Shown one piece after another: positions 45,001 through 53,935 of a stretch of DNA of 64,000 nucleotides. How positions within the stretch are numbered: position 1 is the first letter of the stretch; each line of letters begins with the position of its first letter. The stretch is taken from the NCBI GenBank assembly GCA_041694635.1, contig JBDNHI010000010.1:124001-188000 (forward strand). Reading direction: 5' to 3'. The position numbers were made by a program, and so were the translations under genes. This DNA comes from UBA969 sp041694635. GTDB lineage: Bacteria > Planctomycetota > Planctomycetia > Gemmatales > Gemmataceae. Below the pieces are notes generated by a model. The model ran no database searches. It worked only from the letters and a program-made list of their open reading frames with translations, and was not told the DNA's origin.

Positions 45001-45699
45001 GCCATTCAACAAATGCTTACCGAGGTTAGCGCCAAAGCAATGCCAACAATGGGTCAATCAGAAATCGACCAAAAACTTTCAGAAGCATTCCATGGCACCC
45101 AACTTTCTGAAGCTGGTGATGCAAAAGACCTTTGTGAATTCTTAGAAAAAGAATTCTCTATTACCATCTCTGCAGATAAACTCACTGGGGTTTCAAAGCA
45201 TTCTGCAAGACAAATTATGTGGAACTCTTTTGACGATTATTTCCGACCTGAAATGCGCATTATGGAACGCGGACTTGTGTTGGCTCAACTTGATAGCACT
45301 TGGAAAAACCAGCTTTATGTTATGGATCATTTACGCTCTACCGTTGGCCTTCGTGGCTACGCACAGGAAGACCCAAAGACTATTTACAAACGCGAAGGTA
45401 TGAAAGAATTTGAATCGATGTGGGAAGGTATCGATGAACGAGTTAGCGAAATTGTTTTCCGAATGGAAGAAGCTGAAGAAGTTCAAGATACGGTTTGGGT
45501 TATTGGTTCCGCAACACACGAAGCAGCCCCAAAACTTAAAGCTACAGAATCACAATCTGGGCCTCAGGAAGAAATCAAACAAGAAAAGAAAGTTGAAACC
45601 ATCCGAAACTTAGGGGAACGATTAGGACGGAATGATCTTTGCTCTTGTGGTAGTGGCAAGAAATACAAGAATTGCTGTATGCGTACCAACGCAACCTGA
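42034..45699 (+). CDS. secA: preprotein translocase ATPase SecA, extra-long form
   Basis: 1221 residues from ATG 42034 (AGGAG seven bases upstream; the frame runs 18 codons further 5' without support). Motor motifs: TGEGKT (140-145), DEVDNILIDEARTPL (from 254), TNMAGRGTDI and the QLRGRAGRQGDPG box. A normal SecA is ~900 residues. The surplus lies after the second motor domain, between LEYDEVMDTQRRRVYGYRQ and DHLRSTVGLRGYAQEDP, where ~300 extra residues sit in the helical scaffold region. The C-terminus is the zinc SEC-C motif CSCGSGKKYKNCC. It drives Sec-dependent export and is followed 28 bp later by waaA. Confidence 0.96.
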   Translation: MPAKTSFLDQIIEFFGGIPEMVNKLMLSILGDSNVRYVKSLGFIRSEKAGSIPKIIPGSMLAKINDLEPEVKALSDQDLAQMTSKLRAKLAQGELLDDLLPIAFAACREAALRTKNMRHFDVQMLGGVVLHRGNISEMVTGEGKTLVATLPAVLNALEGKGVHVITVNDYLARRDCEWMLPIYRAVGLTAGYIQSDMDPAQRREAYECDITYGTNSEFGFDYLRDNMKPARWGDLSYDVHGQQCQKGLHFAIIDEVDNILIDEARTPLIISGQAFSDLRKYSKSNEVAVRLTDLQKQANKESPESSFVNGPFFEIKEKEHTCHLTDDGIRKAEELAGVESFYTAGNMEWPHLIDNSLKAHHLYRKDKQYAVMNHPESGEMSIIIIDEFTGRLMVGRQWSDGLHQAVEAKHIREGVKIKEETQTLATITLQNFFKLYKKICGMTGTAMTEADEFWKIYKLEVIAIPTNRPLIRTNHPDTVFRSEKEKWKAVVEEVVEVHETGRPILIGTTDVDKSIKLSELLRRKGIKHELLNALPEHAARESEIVSQAGRIGALTIATNMAGRGTDIILGGNPEAMAWAVLKHDFASRLDVPEDKWKTIIDGIEEKENSKEEGRKVKELGGLHIVGTERHDSRRIDNQLRGRAGRQGDPGSSRFYLSLQDDLMRIFMGEWVANVLTRLGMEEGQAIESPMVSRQIQKAQKKVEERHFESRKHLLEYDEVMDTQRRRVYGYRQEILNDTNCKIRIIEMLHSQIKGAIERFLDRKYGADSFAIFASDKFGVEFKQSDFERSTFEEAELYARNKAHSITFTQLQDFIEENLGSEDESEWNWQALTNQVNKRWELQNSESSLKNVGKSDLIEYLSKQTEVAVDKTSVLEGAVFLQPNWGLLSLLNWMKLKFQIEVAETTLTNKPASEIESHLIGKVKELYRQKEISFPIAAGMAKFMNEGTRSQAVPGSQKYNREGLFRWAQSRFHTFSSELSEESFRTLSRPAIQQMLTEVSAKAMPTMGQSEIDQKLSEAFHGTQLSEAGDAKDLCEFLEKEFSITISADKLTGVSKHSARQIMWNSFDDYFRPEMRIMERGLVLAQLDSTWKNQLYVMDHLRSTVGLRGYAQEDPKTIYKREGMKEFESMWEGIDERVSEIVFRMEEAEEVQDTVWVIGSATHEAAPKLKATESQSGPQEEIKQEKKVETIRNLGERLGRNDLCSCGSGKKYKNCCMRTNAT

Positions 45700-45727
45700 T
45701 CCTCTTGCCTTTCAGGGAAGGAATCCT

Positions 45728-47035
45728 ATGGGCCTTTTTCTAAATTGCTTTTATCTTATATTTCTTTTCTTTGCATCGCCTTGGATAGCTTGGCGCTTAG
45801 GGTGGAAGGGCCGTTCTTTAACCCATTTTATTGCAAGGTTAACAGGTAATCTTAAGCCCAATTGCAACCCTTCAGATCAGAAAATTGTTTGGTTTCACGG
45901 GGTAAGTGTTGGCGAGATTCATCTTCTACGCCAACTTGTTGGCGCAATTCAAGTTGCAAAACCTCATTGGCTTTGTGTCGTTTCTTCTTCTACTGATAAT
46001 GGACTTTCTGAAGCAAACAAATGTTTCAAAGGGCTGTTAGTATTTCCTTTTCCATTAGATTTCACTTGGGCTATTAATAACGCAATCAACCGGATTAAAC
46101 CTAATCTCATCGTGTTGGCAGAAAGCGAACTTTGGCCTAACTTCCTTTCTTGTTGCAAACAAAGGAACATTCCCGTTTCGGTAATTAACGGCCGTATAAG
46201 TCCTAAATCGCAAGCTCGTTACTTACGCTTCCCTTGGCTGGGCAGCTATTTTTTTTCGCAGATCCACTCCTTCGGTGTGCAAGATGAAGAAACCGAACGA
46301 TTTCTTCACCTTGCTGGGGTAGCAAAAGAGAAAACCCTTATCACCGGATCTATTAAGTTTGATGGAGTTTGTTTTTCAAAAACAGATCCAGCCGTTGATA
46401 CTTTTAGATCCTTGTTTAGTATCAAACCTACTGAAATTATCTGGGTTGCGGGAAGCACACAAAACCCGGAAGAAGAATACATTCTCAATGCTTTTAAAGT
46501 ATTAAAAGCAGAGTTCCCAAATTTAAGGCTTGTCTTAGTTCCAAGGCAACCAGATCTTTTTCCAGAAGTTCGAAAACTATTAGAACGAATGAGCTTAACT
46601 TATTGTAATAGATCTGAACTCGGCACTAATTTAGCACCCGAAGATTCCATCATTCTTGTCGATAGCTTAGGAGAGCTTCGTTCTGTATGGGGCTTAGCAG
46701 ACCTAGCTTTTGTTGGCGGAAGTATGGATGGCAAACGGGGTGGACAAAATATGATTGAACCCGCGGCTTATGGGTGTGCAGTTTTTTTCGGTGATAAGGT
46801 CTGGAATTTCAAACAAGTCGCTTCCCAACTCATTCAAACCGGGGGCGCAATTTCTATCAACTCAACCACCCTTCTAGAAAATACCGCTAGAAATTTAATC
46901 GCAAATGCGTCTGACAGAATTCTTATGGGCCAAAATGCTAAAAACTTTGTGCTTTCCCAACAGGGTGCAACTGCTAAAACTATTACTATGCTTGAAACTT
47001 CTCTTACAGACAGAATTTCGGCTATAGCTGCTTAA
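45728..47035 (+). CDS. waaA: 3-deoxy-D-manno-octulosonic acid (Kdo) transferase
   Basis: 435 residues from ATG 45728, which is 28 bp past secA and has GGAAGGA upstream; the frame extends into secA but that part is unlikely to be used. N-terminal membrane anchor (LFLNCFYLIFLFFASPWIAW). GT30 marks: FHGVSVGE with the catalytic Glu at ~63, LAESELWPNF, INGRISPKS, and in the C-domain VAGSTQNPEEE, FVGGSMDGKRGGQNMIEPAAYG. It adds Kdo to lipid A at the inner membrane, consistent with kdsD/kdsC in this window. Confidence 0.94.
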   Translation: MGLFLNCFYLIFLFFASPWIAWRLGWKGRSLTHFIARLTGNLKPNCNPSDQKIVWFHGVSVGEIHLLRQLVGAIQVAKPHWLCVVSSSTDNGLSEANKCFKGLLVFPFPLDFTWAINNAINRIKPNLIVLAESELWPNFLSCCKQRNIPVSVINGRISPKSQARYLRFPWLGSYFFSQIHSFGVQDEETERFLHLAGVAKEKTLITGSIKFDGVCFSKTDPAVDTFRSLFSIKPTEIIWVAGSTQNPEEEYILNAFKVLKAEFPNLRLVLVPRQPDLFPEVRKLLERMSLTYCNRSELGTNLAPEDSIILVDSLGELRSVWGLADLAFVGGSMDGKRGGQNMIEPAAYGCAVFFGDKVWNFKQVASQLIQTGGAISINSTTLLENTARNLIANASDRILMGQNAKNFVLSQQGATAKTITMLETSLTDRISAIAA

Positions 47036-47048
47036 TCCATAAAGGAAA

Positions 47049-47984
47049 ATGATTCCATTGGACACCCCCCTACCCCTCGCGTGGATTCATAATCAATTCG
47101 TACCACAAAATGAGGCGGTACTAAACCTTCACGATGCTGGCTTTGTTATGGGTGCAACGGTCACAGATATGAGCCGTACTTTTTCGCATAAACTTTTCTT
47201 ACTTGAGGAACACATCAGAAGGTTCATATCAAATTGTGAATCGTGCTGCATCAATATTAAATCAAATGAAATAGAACTGCGAAAAATTGCAGAAGAATTG
47301 GTTCATAAAAATTCATTGCAAATTGAGAGCAAAGATGATTTGGCTCTGGTAATGTTTGCAACTCCTGGGCCGATTGCCTTTTATTTAGGCGGGCAAGGCG
47401 GTGCGGGAGATGGTACCCCAACTTTAGGTATGCACACTTTTAAGCTTCCGCTCAAGAGATACCGCTCTTGGATTGAAAATGGCGTGGAATTACAAACAGT
47501 TTCTGTTCGACAACCCTCTCCGCAATCAATCAATCCAATGATAAAACAACGGAGTAGAATGCATTGGTATTTAGCGGATAGGGAAGCTAAGAAAATTTCT
47601 GCAAATGCACAGGCAATACTTTTGGATGAGAACGGGTTCCTAACAGAAACAGCGGCAGCGAATCTGGTGATCATAAAAGATTTGGGTGGATTTCAACTTA
47701 TAACCCCTAGGCACGAAAAAGTTTTAGATGGAATTGCACTTCAAATGATAAAGAAATTCGCCAACCATTCGGGTTTTCCTTTTTTAGAAGCAGATATTTT
47801 GCCCGAACAAGTTTCTCCAAACGATGGTGCAATTATAACTGGCAGCACTTTTTGCTTTGCTTCTGTAAAAAGCATCAATGGCACAAATCTTAATAGATCT
47901 GCAATCATTATGCAAAAGTTGTTGGATTTTTGGCAAAAAGAAGTGAACATCAACATTCACGAGCAAATTTTAAATGAGTACTAG
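47049..47984 (+). CDS. class IV (branched-chain / D-amino-acid) aminotransferase-like enzyme
   Basis: 311 residues, fold-type IV PLP enzyme. Family marks: VLNLHDAGFVMGATVTDMSRTF at the start, PLP lysine probably K166 in NPMIKQRSRMHWYLADREA, and AILLDENGFLTETAAANLVII. It may be a branched-chain aminotransferase, D-alanine transaminase or aminodeoxychorismate lyase; the sequence does not decide. AAAGGA sits only two bases before ATG 47049, so an in-frame TTG at 47058 is an alternative. It follows waaA by 13 bp and probably shares its transcript. Confidence 0.85.
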   Translation: MIPLDTPLPLAWIHNQFVPQNEAVLNLHDAGFVMGATVTDMSRTFSHKLFLLEEHIRRFISNCESCCINIKSNEIELRKIAEELVHKNSLQIESKDDLALVMFATPGPIAFYLGGQGGAGDGTPTLGMHTFKLPLKRYRSWIENGVELQTVSVRQPSPQSINPMIKQRSRMHWYLADREAKKISANAQAILLDENGFLTETAAANLVIIKDLGGFQLITPRHEKVLDGIALQMIKKFANHSGFPFLEADILPEQVSPNDGAIITGSTFCFASVKSINGTNLNRSAIIMQKLLDFWQKEVNINIHEQILNEY

Positions 47985-48184
47985 AATTGAACCCATGTAT
48001 AACTTATTTTATTTTCTGATTTTTGATTAGGTATGTTGTTGCGATTTGGATTATGCTTTTACCCTTGTTATAGCTTAATCGTAATTTTTTCTTTTTCTTG
48101 TTTGATTAATCACAAGTTATTGACAAAATAGCATTTGAGTGAACTTCTTTAGATCCGCTTAGAGAGAATAGTAAGGAAATTAGT

Positions 48185-50980
48185 ATGATGAAGATTTTTT
48201 CAGGGAAGACGAAAACTTATGCTCCCCGAGGGCTTTGGTTAATGGTTGGCTTTCTGGCATTAGGCCTGATGGGAGCAACTGGTGTTGGAAGTGGAAGTAC
48301 TGGGGAAGGTGGGGAAAATTGGCAACCCTTCGGACTCTTCAGCAGCGATTCAAACTTTACTCTTTTTGAAAAAATTGCTTTGGTTGTAAATTTATTGGTC
48401 GCCATTTCTGGCTTATTGTATGCCAAGAAGCTGGCGAATGAAGTGAAGGCTCAGGATAACGGCACCACCGTTATGCAGGAAATCGCCAAAGCTATTCGTG
48501 AAGGGGCAAATGCTTATCTTTTCAGGCAATTTAAAGTCATTTCGTGGCTTATTATAATTATTGCTTTAGTTCTTACCGCTACCAAATGGCCTTGGCACGA
48601 ACCCGATAACAATACCGAAAAGCAAATTGCAATCGGCCGAGGTATCGCTTTCCTTATGGGTTCAATTTTTAGCGCAATGGTAGGCTATTTTGGTATGGCA
48701 ATGGCTACAATAGGTAACCTTAAAGTTGCTTCTGCCGCCCGTACTTCTTTTGGCAGAGCATTGCAAATCGGGTACCGTTCGGGAACGGTAACAGGAATGT
48801 TGACTGATGGTTTAGGCCTTCTGGGTGGAACCCTGATTTTTCTTTATTATGGGGAAAAAGCCTTTGAAGTACTTTTGGGCTTCGGTTTTGGTGGCACCCT
48901 TCTTGCTCTGTTTATGCGCGTTGGTGGTGGAATTTACACTAAAGCTGCAGATGTTGGTGCAGACTTGGTTGGTAAAATCGAAGCGGGTATTCCGGAGGAT
49001 GATCCAAGAAATGCCGCAACCATTGCTGACAATGTTGGTGATAATGTTGGCGATTGCGCAGGTATGGCAGCTGATATCTTTGAAAGTTATGAGGTTACTA
49101 TAGTGGCTGCCCTGATTTTGGGCCTTGCCAGCTTTGGTCATATGGGCGTTATCTTTCCACTTCTAGTTCACGCAATTGGTGTTATAGGTAGTATTATTTC
49201 TACTTCCCAAGTTAAAGCTGAAAAGCAAGAAGGCGTTAAAGCAGCTATGGCTGCAGTTACCAACGGCTTCTGGCTTGGTGCTGCTATTAGCGTTGTTGCC
49301 ATCTGCGCCTTGGGCTGTCTTTACCTTCGTCCAACTGGTGAATACATCATTGGCGAGTCGATCAAACGCGGGCTTTATAAAGAATCTAGTTTTGTTGAAA
49401 GTGTTAAAAAAGCAAATAGTAATTCAGCTCTCGCAGTTAAAACTCCTGAAGAAATCAAGAAGTTGAAAGATGCGAAAGATGACAAAGGAATTAATACTTA
49501 TGTTGCTGAGATAAGTTTCCTTTGGAAAAAATCAGGTGAAGAAAAACAAGCTTCAATTGCCAATTCTGAAACAGTCGAACTGGCTAGAAAGTATATGCCT
49601 CTTAATGTAGGGTTGGATTACAGGCCTATTTTAACTTGCCTTATTGGCATCGCCTTGGCCCTAGCACTTCACTGGTGTACCGATTATTGGACCAGCACCG
49701 AGCACGACCCCGTCAAGCAACTTGCTAAATCTTGTCGAACGGGTCACGCAACCAACATTATCTCTGGGTTAGCGCTGGGATATGAAAGTGCGGTTTGGTC
49801 CGTGCTGATTATTTCAGCAGCTCTTTTAGGTTCGGTTCTCGTTTACAGTGGCACCAACCCCATTTTCATCGCTTATGGCGTTGCTATGTGTGGCATCGGT
49901 ATGCTTACCCTCACAGGCAATATCATTAGTATGGATGTGTTCGGCCCCATTGCTGATAACGCCAATGGTATTGGTGAAATGGGTTACAATCGTGATCAAA
50001 ATAACCAACCATTGCAGCCATCTGACCCAGATTTTATGGATGAAGCAAGCTACAAGCGAGCCCGTCAGATTCTTTCAGACCTTGATGCTGTGGGTAATAC
50101 CACCAAGGCCATTACCAAAGGCATTGCAATTGGTTCGGCAGTTCTTGCCGCAGTTTCTTTGTTTGCTAGCTTTATCGCAGTGGTTGCAACTGGTAAAGGC
50201 GAAGACGCAATCACGACTTTAAGTGTTGAAGATTTTTTAATTGGTGCTTCAAAGCTGAATTTAGCAGACCCCTATGTATTCATCGGTATGCTTTTGGGGG
50301 GTGCGGTTCCTTTTCTATTCAGCAGTATGACGATTCGGGCAGTAGGTCGTGCAGCATTTTTGATTGTGCAAGAATGCCGGGCTCAATTCCGAGATAAAGA
50401 AATCTGGGCGGGAACAAAAAGACCAAACTACGGCAGGGTTGTTGATATTTGTACAACCACCGCTCAAAAAGAACTTGTAGGCCCTGGCCTGCTTGCAATC
50501 TTTGCCCCCGTTGTTGTGGGCTTTGCTATGGGGCCTTACGCCCTTGGTGGTTACCTCGCGGGCATGATTCTTATCGGCCAAATGATTGCTGTTTTTATGG
50601 CAAATGCTGGTGGAGCTTGGGATAATGCCAAGAAAACCATCGAAGATCAGCCTAAAACTGCTACCACTGGTAAGGGTTCTGAAGCTCACAAAGCCTCCGT
50701 TACTGGCGACACCGTTGGTGATCCTCTTAAAGACACTGCTGGCCCTGCTATTAATCCTCTTATCAAAGTTATGAATATGGTTAGTTTGTTGATCCTTCCT
50801 TTGGTTATGTCTTACAATTTAAAAGACGGCACCAGTATTGATCAACGCTACACTATTGGCCTCGCTGTGCTCGGTCTAGGATTAGTAGCTGTAAGTTGGG
50901 CTTGGTGGCAATCCAAAACCGAAAGCGCAGAAATGAAGGCGATTGATGCAGAATTCGATGCTGCTGCAGCAAACCAGTAA
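48185..50980 (+). CDS. hppA: proton-pumping membrane pyrophosphatase (K+-independent type)
   Basis: 931 residues, about 16 membrane helices. PPi-site motifs: DVGADLVGK (256-264), DNVGDNVGDCAGMAADIFESYE, DNANGIGEMG and the C-terminal DTVGDPLKDTAGPAINPLIK. GNTTK at 637-641 has Lys where K+-dependent enzymes have Ala, so it should be the K+-independent H+ pump. A hydrophilic insert of ~100 residues (382-480, YIIGESIKRGLYKE... to KYMPLNVGLDYRP) and a 40-residue G/S-rich N-terminal extension explain the extra length over the usual ~700. AAGGA precedes ATG 48185. Confidence 0.95.
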   Translation: MMKIFSGKTKTYAPRGLWLMVGFLALGLMGATGVGSGSTGEGGENWQPFGLFSSDSNFTLFEKIALVVNLLVAISGLLYAKKLANEVKAQDNGTTVMQEIAKAIREGANAYLFRQFKVISWLIIIIALVLTATKWPWHEPDNNTEKQIAIGRGIAFLMGSIFSAMVGYFGMAMATIGNLKVASAARTSFGRALQIGYRSGTVTGMLTDGLGLLGGTLIFLYYGEKAFEVLLGFGFGGTLLALFMRVGGGIYTKAADVGADLVGKIEAGIPEDDPRNAATIADNVGDNVGDCAGMAADIFESYEVTIVAALILGLASFGHMGVIFPLLVHAIGVIGSIISTSQVKAEKQEGVKAAMAAVTNGFWLGAAISVVAICALGCLYLRPTGEYIIGESIKRGLYKESSFVESVKKANSNSALAVKTPEEIKKLKDAKDDKGINTYVAEISFLWKKSGEEKQASIANSETVELARKYMPLNVGLDYRPILTCLIGIALALALHWCTDYWTSTEHDPVKQLAKSCRTGHATNIISGLALGYESAVWSVLIISAALLGSVLVYSGTNPIFIAYGVAMCGIGMLTLTGNIISMDVFGPIADNANGIGEMGYNRDQNNQPLQPSDPDFMDEASYKRARQILSDLDAVGNTTKAITKGIAIGSAVLAAVSLFASFIAVVATGKGEDAITTLSVEDFLIGASKLNLADPYVFIGMLLGGAVPFLFSSMTIRAVGRAAFLIVQECRAQFRDKEIWAGTKRPNYGRVVDICTTTAQKELVGPGLLAIFAPVVVGFAMGPYALGGYLAGMILIGQMIAVFMANAGGAWDNAKKTIEDQPKTATTGKGSEAHKASVTGDTVGDPLKDTAGPAINPLIKVMNMVSLLILPLVMSYNLKDGTSIDQRYTIGLAVLGLGLVAVSWAWWQSKTESAEMKAIDAEFDAAAANQ

Positions 50981-51008
50981 TTCGATGTTGTTAATAAGAT
51001 AACAGCTA

Positions 51009-51040
51009 GGCAGGGCTTTATTAAATGCCCTGCCTTTTTT
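51009..51040 (+). terminator. rho-independent terminator after hppA
   Basis: GGCAGGGC (51009-51016) and GCCCTGCC (51027-51034) form a perfect 8-bp stem followed by TTTTTT. It lies 29 bp past the hppA stop and before the cstA leader. Confidence 0.9.
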
Positions 51041-51091
51041 ATTGACCAACAACTTTTTCACCGTGTGTTTATCGTAGTAAGGTTCAATATT

Positions 51092-53323
51092 ATGCAACCC
51101 AATTTTCTTTTTGCAAATATCTTCTACTCTCAGGCTGGGGATCATGTGGTTTGGCACGCAATGCCAATTTTAGTTTTTGCTCTTTGTTGCCTTGCTATTG
51201 CATACCGATATTACAGTGCATTTCTGGCAGCAAAAGTTGCCTGCCTAGATGATAACAAAGTGACACCTGCGCACTTATTTAATGATGGTCAAAATTATCA
51301 CCCCACCAACAGATGGGTTTTGTTCGGTCACCATTTTGCTGCTATTAGTGGAGCTGGGCCACTCATCGGACCAGTTCTTGCAATTCAATACGGCTATATG
51401 CCCGGCCTTTTATGGCTGGTCATTGGAGTTTGCCTTGCGGGGGCTGTTCAAGATATGTTGGTGCTTGCAGCCTCTGTGAGAAGAGGCGGGAAATCCCTTG
51501 CAGAAATCGCCAAGATTGAACTTGGCCCCTTGGCAGGCGTCTTATCTTCCGCTGCAATTCTTTTCATCGTTATTATTGCTCTTGCTGGTCTAGGGTTCGT
51601 TGTCGTTAAAGCCTTGGGAGGCGAAACTATTCCTTTCCCCAAAGGAACTAAAATTGACCTGCCTAGTGGGGCTAAAATAATCCAAGATATAGAACACTCT
51701 AATGACAAAGAAACTATCTACAACTTTCCACCAGGATGTGTACTTCATTTCAGCAAAGATAGTGCCCCTGCAAAAAGAGAAGCAGAATTCCAAATTATAC
51801 TTCCTACCAAAGGAAAACTTCCTGCCCTAGCTCTCGAGCTTGAAGGCAAGCCCATCATCCTTCCAAACGGCGGGGCCCAATTTGTTCATGGAAGTTCTTG
51901 GGGAGTATTCACCATAGCCTGTACTATTCCGATAGCATTTTTCGTCGGATTTTATATGTACAAGTTACGCAAAGGAAAAGTGGTCGAAGCTTCTTTGATC
52001 GGAGCAGTTGGAGTTTTAATCGCTACGGTGGCGGGTAACTGGATTCCCGGTTCTCCCTTAGAACCATACTTTTCTTTGACGAAAAATCAGGCTGTCATTG
52101 CCCTTTGCTCTTATGGGTTTATCGCATCTGTCCTTCCGGTTTGGATGTTACTCTGCCCTAGAGATTATCTTTCCAGTTTCCTCAAAGTAGGAACGATTGC
52201 ACTTCTTGTAGTAGGCGTAATTGTTGCAAATCCTGCCCTTGTACATAGGCCCTTCGAACCCGTTTTCGCCCAAGGTGGGCCAACCTTTGCTGGCGGGCTT
52301 TTTCCCTTTGTTTTCATTTGCATTATGTGTGGAGCTATTTCAGGCTTTCATTCCCTAGTTGCTTCAGGCACTACTCCAAAAATGATTGGCAAGGAATCTG
52401 ATATTCGCATGATTGGCTACGGCAGTATGCTTATGGAAGGCTTGGTAGGCATTGTTGCCCTTATTGCAGCTGCTTCCCTTGACCCTAAAATCTACTACGA
52501 AATCAACATCGGGCTCGAACAAGTTGATAAATGGCAACCTCAAGTCGACAAACTTCACCAAGAACTTGGTAACGCTGGTAACCTCGAACACCTCGACCTT
52601 TCTACCATCGAAAGGCAAGTAGGCGGCGAATCTCTTCGTGGCAGAACAGGCGGTGCTGTTACTCTTGCTGTTGGTATGTCTCTTATTCTTTCCAAACCGC
52701 TTAATGAAATCGGCTTACCATTCGACCACCTTATGAAGTACTGGTTTCATTTCGCTATTATGTTCGAAGCTTTATTCATCCTTACTACCATTGATACCGG
52801 TACACGAATCGCACGCTTCCTACTCCAAGAAATATTTGGGTACCTTCATCCCAAACTTGGGCAAACTGATTGGCTTCCTGGTTCAATTGTTTCCACATTT
52901 ATAATTACACTTTGCTGGGGGATGTTAGTTTCAACAGGATCGATTGGCACCATCTGGCCTATGTTTGGTATTGCTAATCAACTGCTTGCAGTTCTCGCTC
53001 TTGCACTTGTTACCACTGTCATGGTTAATTCAGGCAGAGGTGCCTATATCCCTTTCACACTTATTCCGATGTTATTTGTCTCTGCAACAACACTTACTGC
53101 GGGAGCTACTATGATGAGTGCTTGGTTTAAAGCGCTATCGGTTCAAGGGCAATTTGTTGATTGGTTTCCTATTGCACTCAGATTTGGTATGACTTTATTT
53201 GTAATGTCATCGGTAATATTTTTGGTGCTTTGGGCAGCAAGTCGATGGATTACAATTCTAGCAGGGCTTGGAAATTCCAACTTACTTAAAACAGATATAG
53301 AAAAAGAATCTGACCCTTCTTAA
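51092..53323 (+). CDS. cstA: carbon starvation protein CstA-type peptide/pyruvate transporter
   Basis: 743 residues from ATG 51092; an upstream GTG at 51065 would add nine residues but AAGG at 51079-51082 favours the ATG. CstA core: YYSAFLAAKVACLDDNK, NYHPTNRWVLFGHHFAAISGAGPLIGPVLA, AGAVQDMLVLAASVRRGGKS, and GFHSLVASGTTPKMI with MLMEGLVGIVALIAA in the second half. About 15 helices. A hydrophilic insert of ~90 residues (after GLGFVVVKALGG, up to FVHGSSWGVF) is predicted to face the periplasm. CstA imports peptides or pyruvate in other bacteria. Confidence 0.94.
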   Translation: MQPNFLFANIFYSQAGDHVVWHAMPILVFALCCLAIAYRYYSAFLAAKVACLDDNKVTPAHLFNDGQNYHPTNRWVLFGHHFAAISGAGPLIGPVLAIQYGYMPGLLWLVIGVCLAGAVQDMLVLAASVRRGGKSLAEIAKIELGPLAGVLSSAAILFIVIIALAGLGFVVVKALGGETIPFPKGTKIDLPSGAKIIQDIEHSNDKETIYNFPPGCVLHFSKDSAPAKREAEFQIILPTKGKLPALALELEGKPIILPNGGAQFVHGSSWGVFTIACTIPIAFFVGFYMYKLRKGKVVEASLIGAVGVLIATVAGNWIPGSPLEPYFSLTKNQAVIALCSYGFIASVLPVWMLLCPRDYLSSFLKVGTIALLVVGVIVANPALVHRPFEPVFAQGGPTFAGGLFPFVFICIMCGAISGFHSLVASGTTPKMIGKESDIRMIGYGSMLMEGLVGIVALIAAASLDPKIYYEINIGLEQVDKWQPQVDKLHQELGNAGNLEHLDLSTIERQVGGESLRGRTGGAVTLAVGMSLILSKPLNEIGLPFDHLMKYWFHFAIMFEALFILTTIDTGTRIARFLLQEIFGYLHPKLGQTDWLPGSIVSTFIITLCWGMLVSTGSIGTIWPMFGIANQLLAVLALALVTTVMVNSGRGAYIPFTLIPMLFVSATTLTAGATMMSAWFKALSVQGQFVDWFPIALRFGMTLFVMSSVIFLVLWAASRWITILAGLGNSNLLKTDIEKESDPS

Positions 53324-53327
53324 AGTC

Positions 53328-53795
53328 TTATTTGGTGCTGCGAAATGTAGTTAGGTCTTGTCGCTTGATCGTGGCACCGGGCTGCCCATCACCCCGAGCA
53401 CCCATCGTATAAATTCCGAATTTCCCAGTGCTAGTTTCAGCAATATACAACGCAGACTGCTCTTTACCAACGATGCCGGTAGTCATAACAAAGTGGACAT
53501 TTTGTCTGGGTGGCAGGTTGAATTCAACAGCCAAATCGAGTTCGGCCCAACTGAAAATTTTTCCTGTGAATCGGTCGATGACACTGCCTTGAAGTTTCCC
53601 GGTTTTATAATCTAACAACCAAACTCCATCTGTAGGAGCTGCTGGATTTACTAATACAGGTCCTGTTGCGATGATAAAGTCTTCATGGCGATCATTGCCT
53701 GCTATCGCATTGGGCAGGTTTTTAAAACTAAAGGCGATAACAACACCGATAAGGATACCAATGCTAAGCCAAAAAAATCTTACTGGTTCTTTCAT
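53328..53795 (-). CDS. small membrane-anchored protein, unknown, probably lineage-conserved
   Basis: 155 residues. N-terminal helix at ~8-27 (FWLSIGILIGVVIAFSF), then a beta-rich domain: VWLLDYKTGKLQGSVIDRFTGK, NVHFVMTTGIVGKEQSALYIAE, TGKFGIYTMGARG. Repeated 'TGK' turns suggest propeller-like or lipocalin-like strands. I do not recognise a named family. GAGGG lies just before the ATG at 53793-53795. It is convergent with cstA (stops five bp apart). Confidence 0.65.
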   Translation of the reverse strand: MKEPVRFFWLSIGILIGVVIAFSFKNLPNAIAGNDRHEDFIIATGPVLVNPAAPTDGVWLLDYKTGKLQGSVIDRFTGKIFSWAELDLAVEFNLPPRQNVHFVMTTGIVGKEQSALYIAETSTGKFGIYTMGARGDGQPGATIKRQDLTTFRSTK

Positions 53796-53935
53796 ATTGC
53801 CCTCGGCGAAACTACAACGGTACGAGTAAACTTAACAAACCTAAAAGGTAGTGGGATAAGGTTACTTGAAACTTAGTAATAATCTCAATCTCAAGTTGCA
53901 CCAAAGAAGAAAATGTTAATATAAGGTATTTAAAA

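Noticed and set aside
48120..48148. TTGACA upstream of hppA as a -35 box
   Set aside because: No acceptable -10 hexamer lies 16-18 bases downstream.
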